DNA from: Desulfosporosinus sp.
GTDB lineage: Bacteria; Bacillota; Desulfitobacteriia; Desulfitobacteriales; Desulfitobacteriaceae
Length of the DNA: 64,000 nt
Direction of reading: 5' to 3'
Assembly (NCBI GenBank): GCA_031292055.1
Contig: JARLHV010000046.1
Location: 1-64,000, forward strand
Under the pieces are notes generated by a model. The model was given only the letters and a program-made list of their open reading frames with translations. It searched no databases and had not been told where the DNA came from. The position numbers were made by a program, and so were the translations under genes. Positions 17,995-27,632 of this stretch are shown in pieces. How positions within the stretch are numbered: position 1 is the stretch's first letter; the number at the start of each line of letters is the position of its first letter.

Positions 17995-20424
17995 ATGAAA
18001 GAACGCGAATTGCCATTACTCCCGTTACGTGGGATTTTAGTTTTCCCGTATATGGTTATTCATTTGGATGTTGGTAGGGAACGTTCTATGGCCGCGATTG
18101 AGGAGGCCATGCTTGACGATCGAATTATTCTTTTGGCTTCACAAAAGGAGACAGAGATTGATTCACCAACTGCAGAGGATATGTATGAAATGGGTACAGT
18201 AGCAGAAATCAAGCAACTCTTAAAACTCCCCGGAGGCACCATGCGTGTCTTAGTTGAAGGAATTTCGCGGGGGCGGGTTCTTGAATTTCTGGAGGAAGAA
18301 CGCTATTTTAAGGTGCGGGTTGAGGAATTAGCTGAGGAAAAGAAAACACGCACGCCGGAAATTGAAACCTTAATTCGGGGCATGACCCATCAATTTGAAG
18401 AATATGCCAAACTCGGTAAACGTGTTCCTGTCGAAACCTTAGGAACAGTTTTAGCGGTTGAGGAACCAGGCCAATTAGCAGACATCGTTGCTTCCCACTT
18501 GAACCTTAAAGTGCCGGATAAGCAAACTATCTTGGAAGCGATGGCGGTTGAGGTGCGTCTGGAACGTTTGACAGAGCTGATAATGCGTGAAATTGAGATC
18601 ATGGAATTGGAGCGGCGCATTGGTCAACGAGTGCGTAAGCAGATGGATAAGGCCCAAAAGGAATATTATTTACGAGAACAAATGAAGGCGATCCAAAAAG
18701 AACTTGGCGATAAAGATGAGCGGTTGGTTGAGGCGGAGGAGTACCGGGAAAAAGTTGCCAAGGCTAAGTGTCCCAAAGAGGTCGAACAAAAAGCACTCAA
18801 AGAGATTGAACGCCTGGAAAAAATGCCTCCCTCCTCTGCAGAAGGCACCGTCGTGCGCACTTATCTTGATTGGCTGCTTGCACTTCCTTGGGGGAAATCC
18901 AGCAAGGACAAAATTGATTTAAAAAAGGCCGAAGATATTTTAAACGAGGATCACTACGGTCTAGAGAAAATTAAGGAGCGGATTCTGGAGTTCTTGGCAA
19001 TCCGCAAACTGACACCTAAAATGAAAAGCCCGATTCTTTGCTTAGTCGGTCCGCCAGGGGTTGGTAAGACATCCTTAGCTAAATCTATTGCCAGGGCCTT
19101 GGATCGCAAATTTGTGCGCATGTCCTTGGGTGGGTTACGTGATGAGGCGGAGATTAGGGGACATCGCCGCACCTATATCGGGGCCTTACCTGGGCGGATT
19201 ATTCAGGGGGTTCGGACTGCAGGGACACGTAATTCAGTTTTCCTACTTGATGAGATCGATAAAATGACGTCAGATTTCCGTGGGGATCCGGCTTCTGCAC
19301 TCCTGGAGGTGCTCGATCCGGAGCAAAACAGTACTTTTACAGATCACTACCTGGAAGTTCCTTTCGACCTATCTCAAACGCTTTTTGTGTTGACCGCTAA
19401 TACCTTACACACGATTCCGCGTGCACTCTTGGATCGGATGGAGGTTATTACCCTCAGTGGGTATACTGAAGATGAGAAGGTTAATATCGCTAAACGCTAC
19501 CTCGTGCCAAAACAGATGGAAGCGCATGGACTTAAAAAGGATGTCTTATCATTGGCTGATGAGGTTCTGCTTAAGCTGGTTCAGGGGTATACGAAGGAAT
19601 CTGGAGTACGGAACCTCGAACGTCAAGTGGCTAATCTTTGTCGAAAAATAGCCATACGCTGGGTAAAAAAGGAATGGGAACCTCATACCTTGACAGTTGA
19701 GGATATAGAATCTGCCTTGGGTGCACCACGTTATCATTTTCAAGTGGCGGCGAAGGCTCCTGAAATTGGGGCGGTAACGGGACTTGCGTTCACGGAAGTT
19801 GGCGGTGTAGTATTAACGGTTGAAGTAACTCCATTGCCGGGCAAAGGGAAGTTGACGTTAACTGGCCAATTGGGGGATGTCATGAAGGAATCTGCCCAGG
19901 CGGCTTGGACCTTTATTCGGGCTTATGCCCTTGAATTGGGAATCGAAGAAGACTTTTATGATAGAACGGACCTTCACATTCACGTTCCAGAAGGTGCTAT
20001 TCCCAAAGATGGTCCTTCGGCGGGCGTGACGATGGCCACGGCGATGGCTTCCGCCTTGTCCAAACGAGCGGTTCGGGCAGACCTCGCTATGACCGGTGAA
20101 ATAACCTTGCGCGGCAATGTTTTACCCATCGGTGGCGTAAAGGAAAAAGTTTTGGCAGCCCATCGGGCTGGAATCAAAGTCGTGCTGCTTCCGGAGGAAA
20201 ACCGCAAGGACCTTGTTGAAGATGTGCCGGAGAACGTTCGTAAATTAATGGAATTTCACTTTGTTAGTCGGATTGAAGAAGTACTGAAACTTGCTCTTTT
20301 ACCCTTGGCTCATTCGGATGAGGTTCCGGGGGATGTTTCGCTGCCGGTGCATTCCGTTTATGCCAAGGAAGGAATACCTGTTACGGATTCGAGGCCGGAA
20401 GAACCACCGGTGTGGAAGTCGTGA
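17995..20424 (+). CDS. lon: ATP-dependent protease La (LonA)
   Basis: An 809-aa full-length Lon: N-terminal substrate domain ([16 protein letters not shown]), coiled region, AAA+ domain with Walker A GPPGVGKT at 352-359 and FLLDEIDKM, and protease domain with catalytic S675 (KDGPSAG) and K718 ([12 protein letters not shown]), 43 residues apart as in E. coli Lon. ATG with a GGGGGG-type ribosome site. It degrades misfolded and regulatory proteins. The 3' end overlaps engB. Confidence 0.97.
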   Translation: MKERELPLLPLRGILVFPYMVIHLDVGRERSMAAIEEAMLDDRIILLASQKETEIDSPTAEDMYEMGTVAEIKQLLKLPGGTMRVLVEGISRGRVLEFLEEERYFKVRVEELAEEKKTRTPEIETLIRGMTHQFEEYAKLGKRVPVETLGTVLAVEEPGQLADIVASHLNLKVPDKQTILEAMAVEVRLERLTELIMREIEIMELERRIGQRVRKQMDKAQKEYYLREQMKAIQKELGDKDERLVEAEEYREKVAKAKCPKEVEQKALKEIERLEKMPPSSAEGTVVRTYLDWLLALPWGKSSKDKIDLKKAEDILNEDHYGLEKIKERILEFLAIRKLTPKMKSPILCLVGPPGVGKTSLAKSIARALDRKFVRMSLGGLRDEAEIRGHRRTYIGALPGRIIQGVRTAGTRNSVFLLDEIDKMTSDFRGDPASALLEVLDPEQNSTFTDHYLEVPFDLSQTLFVLTANTLHTIPRALLDRMEVITLSGYTEDEKVNIAKRYLVPKQMEAHGLKKDVLSLADEVLLKLVQGYTKESGVRNLERQVANLCRKIAIRWVKKEWEPHTLTVEDIESALGAPRYHFQVAAKAPEIGAVTGLAFTEVGGVVLTVEVTPLPGKGKLTLTGQLGDVMKESAQAAWTFIRAYALELGIEEDFYDRTDLHIHVPEGAIPKDGPSAGVTMATAMASALSKRAVRADLAMTGEITLRGNVLPIGGVKEKVLAAHRAGIKVVLLPEENRKDLVEDVPENVRKLMEFHFVSRIEEVLKLALLPLAHSDEVPGDVSLPVHSVYAKEGIPVTDSRPEEPPVWKS

Positions 20425-21014
20425 TAGTAATTCATAAGGCGGAATATGTGGCTTCTGCGGTTAAATACGAACAGTACCCTCTCGGCGGGTTGCCAGAGAT
20501 TGCGATGGCCGGGCGCTCAAATGTGGGTAAATCATCTCTAATTAACAAATTTTTAGGGCGCCGAAACCTTGCCAGAACCGGGAATACACCGGGAAAAACG
20601 CAAACTTTAAATTTCTACGGTGTCAATGATGCTTGGTTCCTTGTTGATTTGCCGGGTTATGGCTATGCTAAGGTCGCCAAAACGGTTAATGCCCAGTGGG
20701 GTCCTATGATGGAGGCATATCTTAAGAAACGAGAGACGTTGCGTGCGGTAATTCAAATCGTGGATATTCGCCATGCTCCGAGTTTTGAAGATATTGAAAT
20801 GCAACAGTGGTTACGCACTATGCAAGTTCCGACGATGGTTGTGGCGACGAAAGTTGACAAAATTGCGCGCGGACAGTGGCTTAAACACCTGAATGTTATT
20901 GCCAAGGCGTTAGAGATTGCGGATGTTTCATTGATCCTTCCTTTTTCGGCGGAAACAGGAGTTGGGGGAAAAGAATTGAACGAAGCAATTGAAGAGGTTT
21001 TGGACTTTGTGTAA
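20412..21014 (+). CDS. engB: Ribosome biogenesis GTPase EngB/YsxC
   Basis: A 200-aa TRAFAC GTPase: G1 [11 protein letters not shown]3 [10 protein letters not shown]4 TKVDK. It helps assemble the 50S subunit. The start is GTG 20412, 13 nt inside lon, chosen because GGAAG lies 10 nt before it. A second GTG at 20421, overlapping the lon TGA, would remove three residues and cannot be excluded. A large inverted-repeat element begins two bases after its stop codon. Confidence 0.95.
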   Translation: MEVVIVIHKAEYVASAVKYEQYPLGGLPEIAMAGRSNVGKSSLINKFLGRRNLARTGNTPGKTQTLNFYGVNDAWFLVDLPGYGYAKVAKTVNAQWGPMMEAYLKKRETLRAVIQIVDIRHAPSFEDIEMQQWLRTMQVPTMVVATKVDKIARGQWLKHLNVIAKALEIADVSLILPFSAETGVGGKELNEAIEEVLDFV

Positions 21015-21015
21015 G

Positions 21016-21232
21016 GGACTTGTGTGACACGAGCGCTCGGTTTTACGACGCAGAAGCAAACTGACCGTTTAAGCATCCGGCTTTAGGGAGCGGGGTTCCC
21101 GGCCAGTGAGCCATTCTTGGTTCACTGGCGGCAGCGCACATTTTTGTGGGCTGCCCCGTGTCTGGGCTTGGTTGCTTAAACGGAAGTTTGCTTCTGCTTA
21201 CGTAAAGACGTCGCGCTCGTGTCACACAAGAC
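21016..21232. repeat. Branched inverted-repeat element A, full copy
   Basis: The outer arms 21019-21077 and about 21172-21230 are inverted copies of each other with few mismatches; the first 18 bases (CTTGTGTGACACGAGCGC) match exactly. Between the arms are two more hairpins: CCAGTGAGCC/GGTTCACTGG (21103-21128) and GGCAGCGCACA/TGTGGGCTGCC (21130-21155). The whole folds as a junction with at least three arms. It starts two bases after the engB stop. A half copy sits at 28412-28464. Confidence 0.85.
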
Positions 21233-21435
21233 GGAAAATTTTTTGCTGCTGGCTTAACATTTTTTAAGTTTACCATATCTTAGCACAATGTTCTCGGTTA
21301 ACTTATGGAGTAATCCATTTCCATTTACCTCCGACAACGGATAATGTATAGACGATAGGGCAGTTACATTCGGTGGTTGACCAATTCGCCATTATTACTT
21401 TCCTTTTGTATAGTATCTTACATAAAAGTACATAC

Positions 21436-21464
21436 TTATCATTTGTATTAAGACCATATATAAT
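21436..21464 (+). promoter_or_regulatory. Promoter of the flavin reductase gene
   Basis: TTATCA (21436-21441), 17 nt spacer, TATAAT (21459-21464). It overlaps a TAC/GTA-rich imperfect palindrome (about 21410-21440) that could bind a repressor. From 21233 to 21410 nothing else was recognised. Confidence 0.5.
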
Positions 21465-21513
21465 TCAAAGAGAACAGTCAAGGAAAAAGGAATACAAAAT
21501 GGAGGTAAAAGTT

Positions 21514-22176
21514 ATGAACGTTTTGGCTATTAATGGGAGTCCGAGAAAAAATGGCAATACCGCAATTGTACTGAATAAAGCATTAGAAGGGGCAGCTTCG
21601 AAAGGTGCTAAGACTGAACTCGTCCATCTGTATGATCTCAATTTTAAGGGATGTATAAGTTGTTTTGCCTGTAAATTGATAGATGGCAAAAGTTACGGAA
21701 AATGTGCAGTTAAGGATGACTTGACCTCAATTCTTGAAAAAGTTGATAAAGCCGATGCGATTATTCTTGGTTCGCCTATCTATATCGGAAATGTCACCGG
21801 TGAGATGCGGTCATTCATAGAGCGGATGGCATTTCAGTACCTAGTATATGATGAAAACTACTCTTCTCTTTTTAAGAGGAGAATACCGATGGGCTTTATT
21901 TACACCATGAATTTAGACGAAAAAACGATGAAAGAATGGGGCTACGTTCCTGTTCTGAAGGGAACTGAAAATATGTTAGGGAGTATTTTCGGAGCTTTAG
22001 AGGCTTTTGAAGTTCAATATGTTACAGACACTTATCAGTTTAATGATTATTCTAAGTACATTGTGACGGCGTTCGATGAAGCTCATAAAGCCAAAAGACG
22101 GGAAGAAGAATTTCCTAAGGATTGTGAAAAAGCCTTTGAAATGGGTGCGAGATTTGCTGGGATGAGTTTAAATTAG
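21514..22176 (+). CDS. NADPH-dependent FMN reductase / iron-sulfur flavoprotein
   Basis: A 220-aa flavodoxin-fold protein: MNVLAINGSPRKNGNTA is the phosphate-binding loop for FMN, and ILGSPIYIGNVTGEMRSFIERM follows. Cysteines C47, C50, C53 and C64 form CX2CX2CX10C, close to the CX2CX2CX4-7C cluster motif of Isf-type iron-sulfur flavoproteins but with a longer last spacing, so cluster binding is likely but unproven. The start is ATG 21514 because GGAGG sits 8 nt before it; the frame is open 47 codons further upstream without a ribosome site. Likely a redox or detoxification enzyme, single-gene unit. Confidence 0.85.
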   Translation: MNVLAINGSPRKNGNTAIVLNKALEGAASKGAKTELVHLYDLNFKGCISCFACKLIDGKSYGKCAVKDDLTSILEKVDKADAIILGSPIYIGNVTGEMRSFIERMAFQYLVYDENYSSLFKRRIPMGFIYTMNLDEKTMKEWGYVPVLKGTENMLGSIFGALEAFEVQYVTDTYQFNDYSKYIVTAFDEAHKAKRREEEFPKDCEKAFEMGARFAGMSLN

Positions 22177-22223
22177 TAACCCTCTCCCAGTAACCAGGAG
22201 CCAAAGGAACGTTTTGCGGGAGA

Positions 22224-22348
22224 ATGGGGACGGTTCTTAACTTGCATATAATGCAAGTTAAGAACCGTCCCCATTTGCACACATTTGCACACTGACTTGC
22301 ATGCAAGTCAGAACCGTCCCCGTTTGCGCGTTTCGCGCGTTTGCTGCG
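22224..22348. repeat. REP-like palindrome cluster with GGGGACGGTTCT words
   Basis: A perfect 24-bp inverted repeat (22224-22247 with 22251-22274) separated by 3 nt; each arm contains GGGGACGGTTCTTAACTTGC or its complement. Then a perfect 18-bp palindrome TGACTTGCATGCAAGTCA (22293-22310) directly followed by GAACCGTCCCC again. Smaller GC-rich palindromes follow: GCGCG/CGCGC and TGCGTTGTAACGCA. The GGGGACGGTTCT word is common in short palindromes scattered through many Firmicutes and proteobacterial genomes, often mobilised by REP-associated transposases; none is seen here. Confidence 0.85.
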
Positions 22349-22458
22349 TTGTAACGCAAGTTCCCAAGCATAAAAAGGTCCCACGCTCGTATATTTAGAG
22401 GGAGTGGAGAACAGTGGGAAATCTAAGGCGATAATCCGAGAAGAGGGGAGAGGAAAGC

Positions 22459-23457
22459 TTGAAGGATATAGGCTTGCTGATTGTGAGTTTAGGTATTATT
22501 TTGATCGGGGCGGAAGCGTTTACTAATGGGATCGAATGGTTGGGGCAACGACTAAAGCTCGGAGCTGGAGCTGTTGGCAGCATTCTAGCGGCTGTCGGGA
22601 CAGCTTTGCCTGAGACTATGGTTCCTATAATGGCCTTTTTGAACGGGGGAGTGGGCACAGAAGGGTCGGATATTGGCATTGGAGCGATTCTTGGTGCGCC
22701 TTTTATGTTGGCAACACTTGCCTTTTTTATCACAGGGCTTACGGCCTTATTGTTGCGTCGTAAGAATCTACCCCTTCTGCTTGATGCTAAAATCGTTCAA
22801 CGTGATTTAGGCTTTTTCCTCATTGTTTATACACTGGCCATTCTAGCATCCTTTTTGCCCAATCAACTGCTCAAGAATAGTGCGGCCTTGGCGCTCCTTT
22901 TCGCGTATGGAATTTATGTAATCCAGACCTTACGTGCGAGTAAAGGGGGGCATAAGCAAGAAAATTTGGCTCCGCTCTATATGGCGCGACGGACCAATAA
23001 TCCGACGACAGCCATGATTATAGTGCAAATTGTTGTGGCCTTGATTGCGATTGTTCTTGGAGCGCATGGCTTTGTCAACGCAGTGCAGCCCATCGCAGAG
23101 TCTCTTGGCATACCGGTCTTTGTCCTCTCTTTAATTATTACTCCGATTGCAACAGAGTTGCCGGAGAAGTTTAATAGTGTGCTCTGGATTCGTCGGGGCA
23201 AAGATACGTTAGCCATGGGAAACTTGACTGGGGCTATGGTATTTCAAAGTTCTGTGATTCCTGCTCTTGGCATTGCCCTTACGCCCTGGATATTGGATAG
23301 CTTAGCTCTGTGGAGTGCGTTGCTTGCTTTGGGAGCCGCGCTGATTCCGTACCTTTCTCTACGACGCAACGGGGTGATCTTTCCGACCAGTCTCCTTATA
23401 GGCGGGGCTTTTTACCTTCTTTTCATTCTGACGGTATTTCGTTTTTCGATCCAGTAA
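22459..23457 (+). CDS. Sodium/calcium exchanger family cation antiporter
   Basis: A 332-aa membrane protein with about ten helices in two inverted halves. The signature acidic repeats are seen: GTALPETMVP in the first half and IATELPEKFNS in the second, the alpha-repeats of the CaCA family (YrbG type). It exchanges cations, probably Ca2+, for Na+ or H+. TTG start at 22459 with GGGAGAGG upstream. Its last 35 bases overlap the end of the convergent EamA gene on the other strand. Confidence 0.88.
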   Translation: MKDIGLLIVSLGIILIGAEAFTNGIEWLGQRLKLGAGAVGSILAAVGTALPETMVPIMAFLNGGVGTEGSDIGIGAILGAPFMLATLAFFITGLTALLLRRKNLPLLLDAKIVQRDLGFFLIVYTLAILASFLPNQLLKNSAALALLFAYGIYVIQTLRASKGGHKQENLAPLYMARRTNNPTTAMIIVQIVVALIAIVLGAHGFVNAVQPIAESLGIPVFVLSLIITPIATELPEKFNSVLWIRRGKDTLAMGNLTGAMVFQSSVIPALGIALTPWILDSLALWSALLALGAALIPYLSLRRNGVIFPTSLLIGGAFYLLFILTVFRFSIQ

Positions 23458-24310
23458 ACTCGGCAATTAGCATGCCCATTAGGACCAATCCGGCCCCAAT
23501 CAGTCCTTGGAGAGTTAATACTTCACCAGCCAGGAAAAAGGCAGAAATGGCGGAAAATACAGGTTCCATGGAAAAAATGAGGGCAGTATGGGTTGGCGTA
23601 GTGAATTGCTGCATTTTGGTTTGAACAAAGAACGCAAGTGAGGTCGCTGGAACGGCGGTCACCAGTAGAGCCAGCCAGGCAGCGGGGCTAAAATGTAGAG
23701 GGGGGTGAGGTAAAAGCAGAGAAAAAAAACCGCTTAAGATGCTCACCGTAAGGATTTGTACGCTGGCTAAAACTGTGGCATTTGTCTCAGGGGCATAACG
23801 TCCGACCAAGAAAATATGGAGTGCAAAGCTTAAGGCACAGATAAGAACCATGAGGTCCCCCTTGTTGAGTTGAAAACGATCACCCAGGGAGAGCATAGCA
23901 AGTCCTATCAGTGCGCTCAGGATACCAAGGAGTAGGCTGAGATGTGGAAGTTTGCGTGTCGTCAGGGAGATCAAAGCTGGGACAAATACGACGGAAAGTC
24001 CAGTTATAAAACCAGCGTTGGATGCGGTTGTATATTGTAGGCCCACCGTTTGCCAAGCGTAGCCTGAGAAAAGGAAGAAGCCTAAGGCCACTCCTTTAAG
24101 TAGGTTTTTTTTGGAGATGTGTGTTTTTTGGAACCAGAGAAAAGGTAAAAGGCTAATAAAGGCGAGTGCGAAGCGAATCGCTAGAAAAGGAAGCGGGGGA
24201 AGATCCGCAATTGCCCATTTGACGATGACGAAGGTTGAACCCCAAACTAGAGCTATTAAAAGTAATGAAAGATCAGCCCATTGGCTTTTGATTAGTTTCA
24301 AACAAATCAC
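23423..24310 (-). CDS. EamA/DMT family transporter
   Basis: A 295-aa protein with about ten membrane helices. DMT signs are LLIALVWGSTFVIVKWAIADLPP at the start and the FSMEPVFSAISAFFLAGE block near residue 260. It resembles amino-acid or drug exporters of the RhaT/EamA group; substrate unknown. It overlaps the 3' end of the antiporter gene tail to tail by 35 nt. Confidence 0.88.
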   Translation of the reverse strand: MICLKLIKSQWADLSLLLIALVWGSTFVIVKWAIADLPPLPFLAIRFALAFISLLPFLWFQKTHISKKNLLKGVALGFFLFSGYAWQTVGLQYTTASNAGFITGLSVVFVPALISLTTRKLPHLSLLLGILSALIGLAMLSLGDRFQLNKGDLMVLICALSFALHIFLVGRYAPETNATVLASVQILTVSILSGFFSLLLPHPPLHFSPAAWLALLVTAVPATSLAFFVQTKMQQFTTPTHTALIFSMEPVFSAISAFFLAGEVLTLQGLIGAGLVLMGMLIAEFTGSKNEIPSE

Positions 24311-24360
24311 TCCTGTTATTTTAATTTTTAGTTCGGAGAATGAATTATTAAGGGTACTAA

Positions 24361-24400
24361 AAAAGAAAGGCCGTTGCGCAGGATACGCAACGGCCTTTTT
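24361..24400 (-). terminator. Terminator of the LysM-ferritin-like gene
   Basis: Stem AAAGGCCGTTGCG / CGCAACGGCCTTT with a short loop. On the reverse strand it is followed by TTCTTTTTTAG. It could work in both directions. The 140 nt between it and the gene end contain no other gene. Confidence 0.8.
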
Positions 24401-24538
24401 GAGCTTTTACAGAGTTTACTGAGAGTTGACATCTTCTGACCTCTGGCATCAGACATCCGAATTCTGTAAAGATGTGGCACAGTAGATTACGCAGTTTCTA
24501 GTATAACGGAACAAGTATCAACTGAAAAGAAGAAGTTA

Positions 24539-25324
24539 TTAACCTTTTCCTCCATCATGTGGTCCGGGCATTTCGGGAGGCATTTCAGGTGGAATTTGAG
24601 AAGGTATTTCAGGCGGAATTTCTGAGTCGTCGATAGGGGTATACATCGGAGGGGGGGAACAGGGCGGTGGCGGTGGGTAAGGTGTGGATTCACTACAATA
24701 TTGCTGTTTTGCTTGGCAGAAGAGATGATAATGACGTTCCTCATCGGCGGCAATTTCCATCAGGATACATTGAATTTCCGGAACGGGTATTTTTTGGGCG
24801 AGTTCAAGATATTCCTGATGGGCCTTGGCCTCGTCAGCAATGTTGAGGTCAAGAAGTGCACAAAGTTCGCTCGTGTAGTTGATAAAACGGGAACGCCAAT
24901 CAACCCAATGTCCACTGCTTAAGGAACCGTATCTAGGGTCGACACCCAGATGGCGTAAGGCAAGGGCTAATTTTTCAAGATGTCGCATTTCGTCATAGGC
25001 AATGGGTCTCAGCAAGGCATCGAATTCCGGTCGATCAAGAAGCACGGCTTGATAAAGATAGGTTGTGATGGCAGTTAATTCCGAATCAATACCTGCATAA
25101 GCCTCGTAGAGCCATAGGGCATATGTAAAGTTCGGTTCGGGAATTTCCTCAGGAATAGGTTCATGGGTTTCCAGGACGGGTAGCAAAAGAACTTGACCTG
25201 CATAAATGCGATCAGGATGTTTTAAATGATTGAGTTGAATGATTTCTGCCATTTCGACGTTGTAGGCTTTGGCGATTTTAAAGATCGTATCGCCCGCTTG
25301 TACAGTATAGCGTGCATAATCCAT
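24539..25324 (-). CDS. LysM domain fused to a ferritin-like domain, proline-rich tail
   Basis: A 261-aa protein with three parts. Residues 5-50 are a LysM repeat (YTVQAGDTIFKIAKAYNV ... YAGQVLLLP). Residues about 68-205 are a four-helix ferritin-like bundle with paired metal-ligand motifs: E82, E112-x-x-H115 (DEMRHLEK), E165, and E195-x-x-H198 (DEERHYHLF). From 214 on there is a Pro-rich tail with PPPPP and repeats of IPPE/MPPE. There is no signal peptide. LysM would hold it to peptidoglycan or cortex. Together with spore-coat rubrerythrin-like proteins this suggests a spore coat or cortex protein, which is inference. ATG 25324 has AGGAGGAGT upstream. Confidence 0.8.
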   Translation of the reverse strand: MDYARYTVQAGDTIFKIAKAYNVEMAEIIQLNHLKHPDRIYAGQVLLLPVLETHEPIPEEIPEPNFTYALWLYEAYAGIDSELTAITTYLYQAVLLDRPEFDALLRPIAYDEMRHLEKLALALRHLGVDPRYGSLSSGHWVDWRSRFINYTSELCALLDLNIADEAKAHQEYLELAQKIPVPEIQCILMEIAADEERHYHLFCQAKQQYCSESTPYPPPPPCSPPPMYTPIDDSEIPPEIPSQIPPEMPPEMPGPHDGGKG

Positions 25325-25508
25325 TAGGACTCCTCCTTTTCATACGGCATGCTACACTATATTCTTGAAAAACGAGAGTGGTAATGGATAATAATGGAAT
25401 GTTGGAACGGAATGTATTGGACAGGGTTAACGTATCTATAGACAGGGGTCAGTAAGCACAATATCTTCTGCGCTCGGAGGTCGTGAATTGAAAAAGGAGG
25501 AATTTAGA

Positions 25509-26273
25509 ATGGGAACATGCCTCTTAAGAGGAATCACCATAGCCTTGCTGGTTACGGTCTTAACCCTTTTCGCAGGAATAGTTTGGGGTGCCATGGGGCT
25601 AGGGGGCTTGAGTATCTCGCGGATTTTGGATATCGGGCTGATGGCAAGTTGTCTCGTAGGTGGATATCGTACGGCAAAAGAAAGTGGTATGTGGTGGATG
25701 GGGGGAGCCGCTGGAGCGGGTTATGTTACAGTGGGGACACTTTTACTGGCTTTATTTTTACCTATCCGTAGCTGGGGGTTTATCCAAATTCTTGCTGAAG
25801 GTGCAATTATCGGCTTGGTAGCAGGTGCGGTCGGTATAGGAGGTGCGAAAAAGGTAGTTGCGGGTGCTGGGCAGGGAAGAGGGAGGCAATCGTATTTTAA
25901 GCCTTCTTATGAGGGTTATGGCTCCGATGAGCGTGGCGGCAGTGAGTTCGAGTGGGTTACAGAAGAAAATTTTGGCGAAAAAGAAACTAAACCAAAACCA
26001 ATTTGGTTAGAGGGTCCGGAAGCAGAGTCCCAAGGAATTTGCAGAGGGAAGCGGAATCCTGAAAAAAGTTCGGATGTTGAATGGTCTTGGGATCGCGAGG
26101 ATGATAAAGTGATAGCTTTGGGAGCAGGGGATAGCGAACCTTTGCTAGTTTGGGAGCCAGAGCGGGTTAGGAACGACGTAGTTAGGAATGAAGTGTCTGC
26201 AAGGAACAGGACGAGTTTAAAGAATACGAATGAGAACGAGGAGCGGGATACAAGACCTTGGTGGGAAGAATAG
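25509..26273 (+). CDS. TIGR04086-type (YrzE-like) membrane protein with long acidic tail
   Basis: A 254-aa protein. About the first 115 residues hold four membrane helices rich in glycine (RGITIALLVTVLTLFAGIVWG; GLMASCLVGGYRTAKESGMWWMGG), the layout of TIGR04086/YrzE proteins. The rest is a hydrophilic, charged, Glu/Trp/Arg-rich tail ending in RPWWEE, not usual for the family and likely cytosolic. ATG 25509 is chosen because AAGGAGG lies 9 nt before it. Function unknown. Confidence 0.7.
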   Translation: MGTCLLRGITIALLVTVLTLFAGIVWGAMGLGGLSISRILDIGLMASCLVGGYRTAKESGMWWMGGAAGAGYVTVGTLLLALFLPIRSWGFIQILAEGAIIGLVAGAVGIGGAKKVVAGAGQGRGRQSYFKPSYEGYGSDERGGSEFEWVTEENFGEKETKPKPIWLEGPEAESQGICRGKRNPEKSSDVEWSWDREDDKVIALGAGDSEPLLVWEPERVRNDVVRNEVSARNRTSLKNTNENEERDTRPWWEE

Positions 26274-26495
26274 AGAACATTCCCTTTTGCAAGCGTGAAA
26301 TTTTGGGCGGAAGGGTTTTAAGGAATAGTTAGAAATCAGGCAGGATTTTAATGAAATGGTCGAGAATAGTTTCTAGAGGGAAAGATGACACTATTGATGC
26401 TGTTCTTAGGGATTTGTAGCAGGCAGTACGGAGGATTTAAAGCCGCTTGAGGTATACACGGGGGAGCATAAAGCGCAGAAGGGGGCCGGAGTGAG

Positions 26496-27632
26496 ATGGA
26501 TTTTCACTTTAATCAGGATCAATTAATGATGCAGAAAATGGTGCGCGATTTTGTTCAGGAGGAAGTTATTCCGCAAGCAGTGATCACTGATGAGACACAT
26601 GAGTTCCCTTTAACGACTATCCGTAAGATGGGTAAGCTTGGACTGATGGGGATTTCTATCCCGAAGGAATACGGTGGAGTGGGTGCCGACTTCTTATCAT
26701 ATATCTTGGCTATTGAAGAAATCGCCAAAGGATGTGCTTCTACAGCTGTAATTTTGGTCCATACATCAGTGGAAAGTTTTCCGATTCTTTATTTTGGGAC
26801 AGAAGAGCAAAAACGGAACTATTTACCTAAGCTTGCCAGAGGACAATTCATCGGGGCATTTGCTTTAACAGAGGCTAATGCTGGTTCGGATGCGTCCAGC
26901 TTGCAAACGACTGCGGTGCGTAGAGGAGCCCACTACATCCTGAATGGAAAAAAGCGCTTTATCTCGAATGCGGGGTATGCGGATATTTATTTGGTAATAG
27001 CATCCACAGATCGCAACAGAGGGGCACATGGGGTCACTGCTTTCCTGGTGGATAAAGACACGCCAGGGTTTATAGTCGGGAAAAGGGAAGAAAAGATGGG
27101 TCTCAATGGCTCAGCGACGTGTGAGCTGATTTTTGAAGATGCTTATGTGCCTGCAGAAAACCTTTTAGGAGAAGAAGGGCAGGGCTTTAAGGTTGCGATG
27201 TCCCTACTGGACTGTGGTCGGATCGGGATTGGCGCCCAGGCGTTGGGAATTGCTGAAGCGGCGCTCGATGCTGCACTTGTCTATTCTCAGGAACGGGTAC
27301 AATTTAAACAGCCCATTGGTAACTTCCAGGGAATTCAATTCATGCTTGCGGATATGGCAACCCAAATCGAGGCGTCGAAACTACTGGTGTACCAGGCAGC
27401 TTCTTTGAGGATGGACGGACTCCCGTATAGCAAGGAAGCCTCGATGGCTAAGATGTATGCGAGCGATACCGCAGTTAAGGTGACGACGGATGCGGTGCAA
27501 ATTTTTGGTGGATATGGCTATTGTAAGGAGTACAAGGTTGAACGCTATATGCGGGATGCGAAGATCACGCAAATTTATGAGGGAACGAATCAGATTCAGA
27601 GGATATTAATAGCGAAACACCTGAGAACTTAG
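26496..27632 (+). CDS. Short-chain acyl-CoA dehydrogenase (butyryl-CoA dehydrogenase-like)
   Basis: A 378-aa FAD enzyme with the complete acyl-CoA dehydrogenase pattern: ALTEANAGSDASS (substrate/FAD loop), the middle beta domain, QIFGGYGYCKEY, and the catalytic base E362 in IYEGTNQIQR. Length and motif match Bcd/AcdA enzymes that act on short acyl-CoA. There are no etfAB, hbd or crt genes beside it, so it is not part of a classical butyrate operon here. ATG 26496 has GGGGCCGGAG upstream. The stop is directly followed by a long hairpin element. Confidence 0.93.
   Translation: MDFHFNQDQLMMQKMVRDFVQEEVIPQAVITDETHEFPLTTIRKMGKLGLMGISIPKEYGGVGADFLSYILAIEEIAKGCASTAVILVHTSVESFPILYFGTEEQKRNYLPKLARGQFIGAFALTEANAGSDASSLQTTAVRRGAHYILNGKKRFISNAGYADIYLVIASTDRNRGAHGVTAFLVDKDTPGFIVGKREEKMGLNGSATCELIFEDAYVPAENLLGEEGQGFKVAMSLLDCGRIGIGAQALGIAEAALDAALVYSQERVQFKQPIGNFQGIQFMLADMATQIEASKLLVYQAASLRMDGLPYSKEASMAKMYASDTAVKVTTDAVQIFGGYGYCKEYKVERYMRDAKITQIYEGTNQIQRILIAKHLRT

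Noticed and set aside
23310..23624. 104-codon forward frame across the antiporter-EamA junction
   Set aside because: Overlaps two convergent real genes in other frames; no signals.
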